NCBI GenBank assembly: GCA_016213345.1
Contig: JACRAO010000111.1
Span: forward strand, 1 to 5,813
Direction of reading: 5' to 3'
Length of the DNA stretch: 5,813 bases
Origin: Bdellovibrio sp.
GTDB taxonomy: Bacteria; Bdellovibrionota; UBA1018
This document shows positions 5,621 to 5,813 of the stretch, piece by piece (position 1 is the first letter of the stretch; each line of letters opens with the position of its first letter). Under the pieces are notes generated by a model. It saw only the letters and a program-made list of their open reading frames with translations. It was not told the DNA's origin and searched no databases. A program made the translations under genes and the position numbers.

Positions 5621-5645
5621 TTGTTATTATCTAAGTATTTGATTC

Positions 5646-5654
5646 ATTATGCCA
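5646..5654 (-). promoter_or_regulatory. candidate extended -10 promoter of the pilZ-tadA pair
   Basis: Read on the minus strand, this is TGGCATAAT: a TG-n extension followed by CATAAT, which matches TATAAT at five of six positions. Transcription would begin near 5639, about 19 bases before the PilZ ATG. No good -35 is seen at 16-18 bp, which is tolerated by extended -10 promoters. The 117-bp gap also has to hold the promoter of the divergent dehydrogenase gene, for which I see no convincing match. Confidence 0.4.
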
Positions 5655-5737
5655 AAAAACTACACTTAATGCTAGAACAACTTAAAAATTTTTAACTATT
5701 GTGACCTTCTGCTAATCGCGTTAAAAAGAATGGTATT

Positions 5738-5813
5738 ATGTATCAAATTCAAAAACCCACAAATGAACCAATCAGATCTTATGCCCCAGGAGAACACACG
5801 CGAGTCTCTCTTA
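5738..5813 (+). CDS. pruA: probable 1-pyrroline-5-carboxylate dehydrogenase, first 25 codons (runs off right edge)
   Basis: The ATG at 5738 opens a frame that stays open to the window edge. The short N-terminus contains NEPIRSYAPGEHTR (9-22), which resembles the conserved NEP-x-x-x-Y-A-P-G-S-x-E-R start of long (ALDH4-type) 1-pyrroline-5-carboxylate dehydrogenases. These enzymes oxidise glutamate semialdehyde, formed from proline, to glutamate with NAD. None of the catalytic domain is visible, so the call rests on this motif alone. A second ATG at 5764 in another frame also stays open to the edge but has no recognisable content. No strong Shine-Dalgarno precedes the chosen start. Confidence 0.6.
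   Translation, partial: MYQIQKPTNEPIRSYAPGEHTRVSL

Noticed and set aside
1..5813. tRNA or rRNA genes, CRISPR arrays, insertion sequences, attachment sites
   Set aside because: No cloverleaf, spaced direct repeats, transposase-like frame or terminal inverted repeats were seen; nearly all of the window is accounted for by genes.

Overview
This A+T-rich window is ordinary bacterial chromosome, densely packed, with genes on both strands. The gene set is a membrane-anchored CHASE2 sensor, a stand-alone CheY-like receiver, a short glycine-rich RRM protein, IF-1 encoded away from ribosomal genes, and a multi-pass PilZ protein upstream of tadA. It suggests a Gram-negative, signalling-rich bacterium of the Bdellovibrionota or former deltaproteobacterial type. 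That placement is inference from gene style, not from a phylogenetic marker. No mobile element, rRNA, tRNA or CRISPR array was found.

Left part: positions 1-1318 (minus) hold the N-terminal 439 codons of a CHASE2-domain sensor whose output domain lies beyond the left edge. Divergent from it, after only 49 bp, is a CheY-like receiver (1368-1811, plus). Its candidate promoter lies so close to the ATG that the mRNA may be leaderless. A 222-bp gap follows, holding a possible 22-codon small ORF and then the structured leader of the next gene.

Centre: an RRM RNA-binding protein (2034-2411) has the only strong Shine-Dalgarno sequence in the window, and a 10-bp hairpin buries that sequence completely. 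A 14-bp perfect inverted repeat follows it, then infA (2525-2746). Seven bases after infA begins a 535-codon flavin-dependent GMC oxidoreductase of the cholesterol-oxidase type (2754-4361), which carries a four-cysteine cluster.

Right part: on the minus strand a membrane PilZ protein (5620-4781) overlaps and precedes tadA (4797-4345), and the tadA tail overlaps the tail of the GMC gene. Divergent from pilZ, at the right edge, are the first 25 codons of a probable 1-pyrroline-5-carboxylate dehydrogenase.

No single new multi-gene system is evident. The best candidates for undescribed biology are regulatory: the SD-masking leader of the RRM gene (possibly with an 8-codon upstream ORF), and two mutually exclusive hairpins between the RRM gene and infA. 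An RNA-binding protein and IF-1 side by side, both possibly under RNA-structure control, would fit a translation or cold-adaptation unit, but this is inference.
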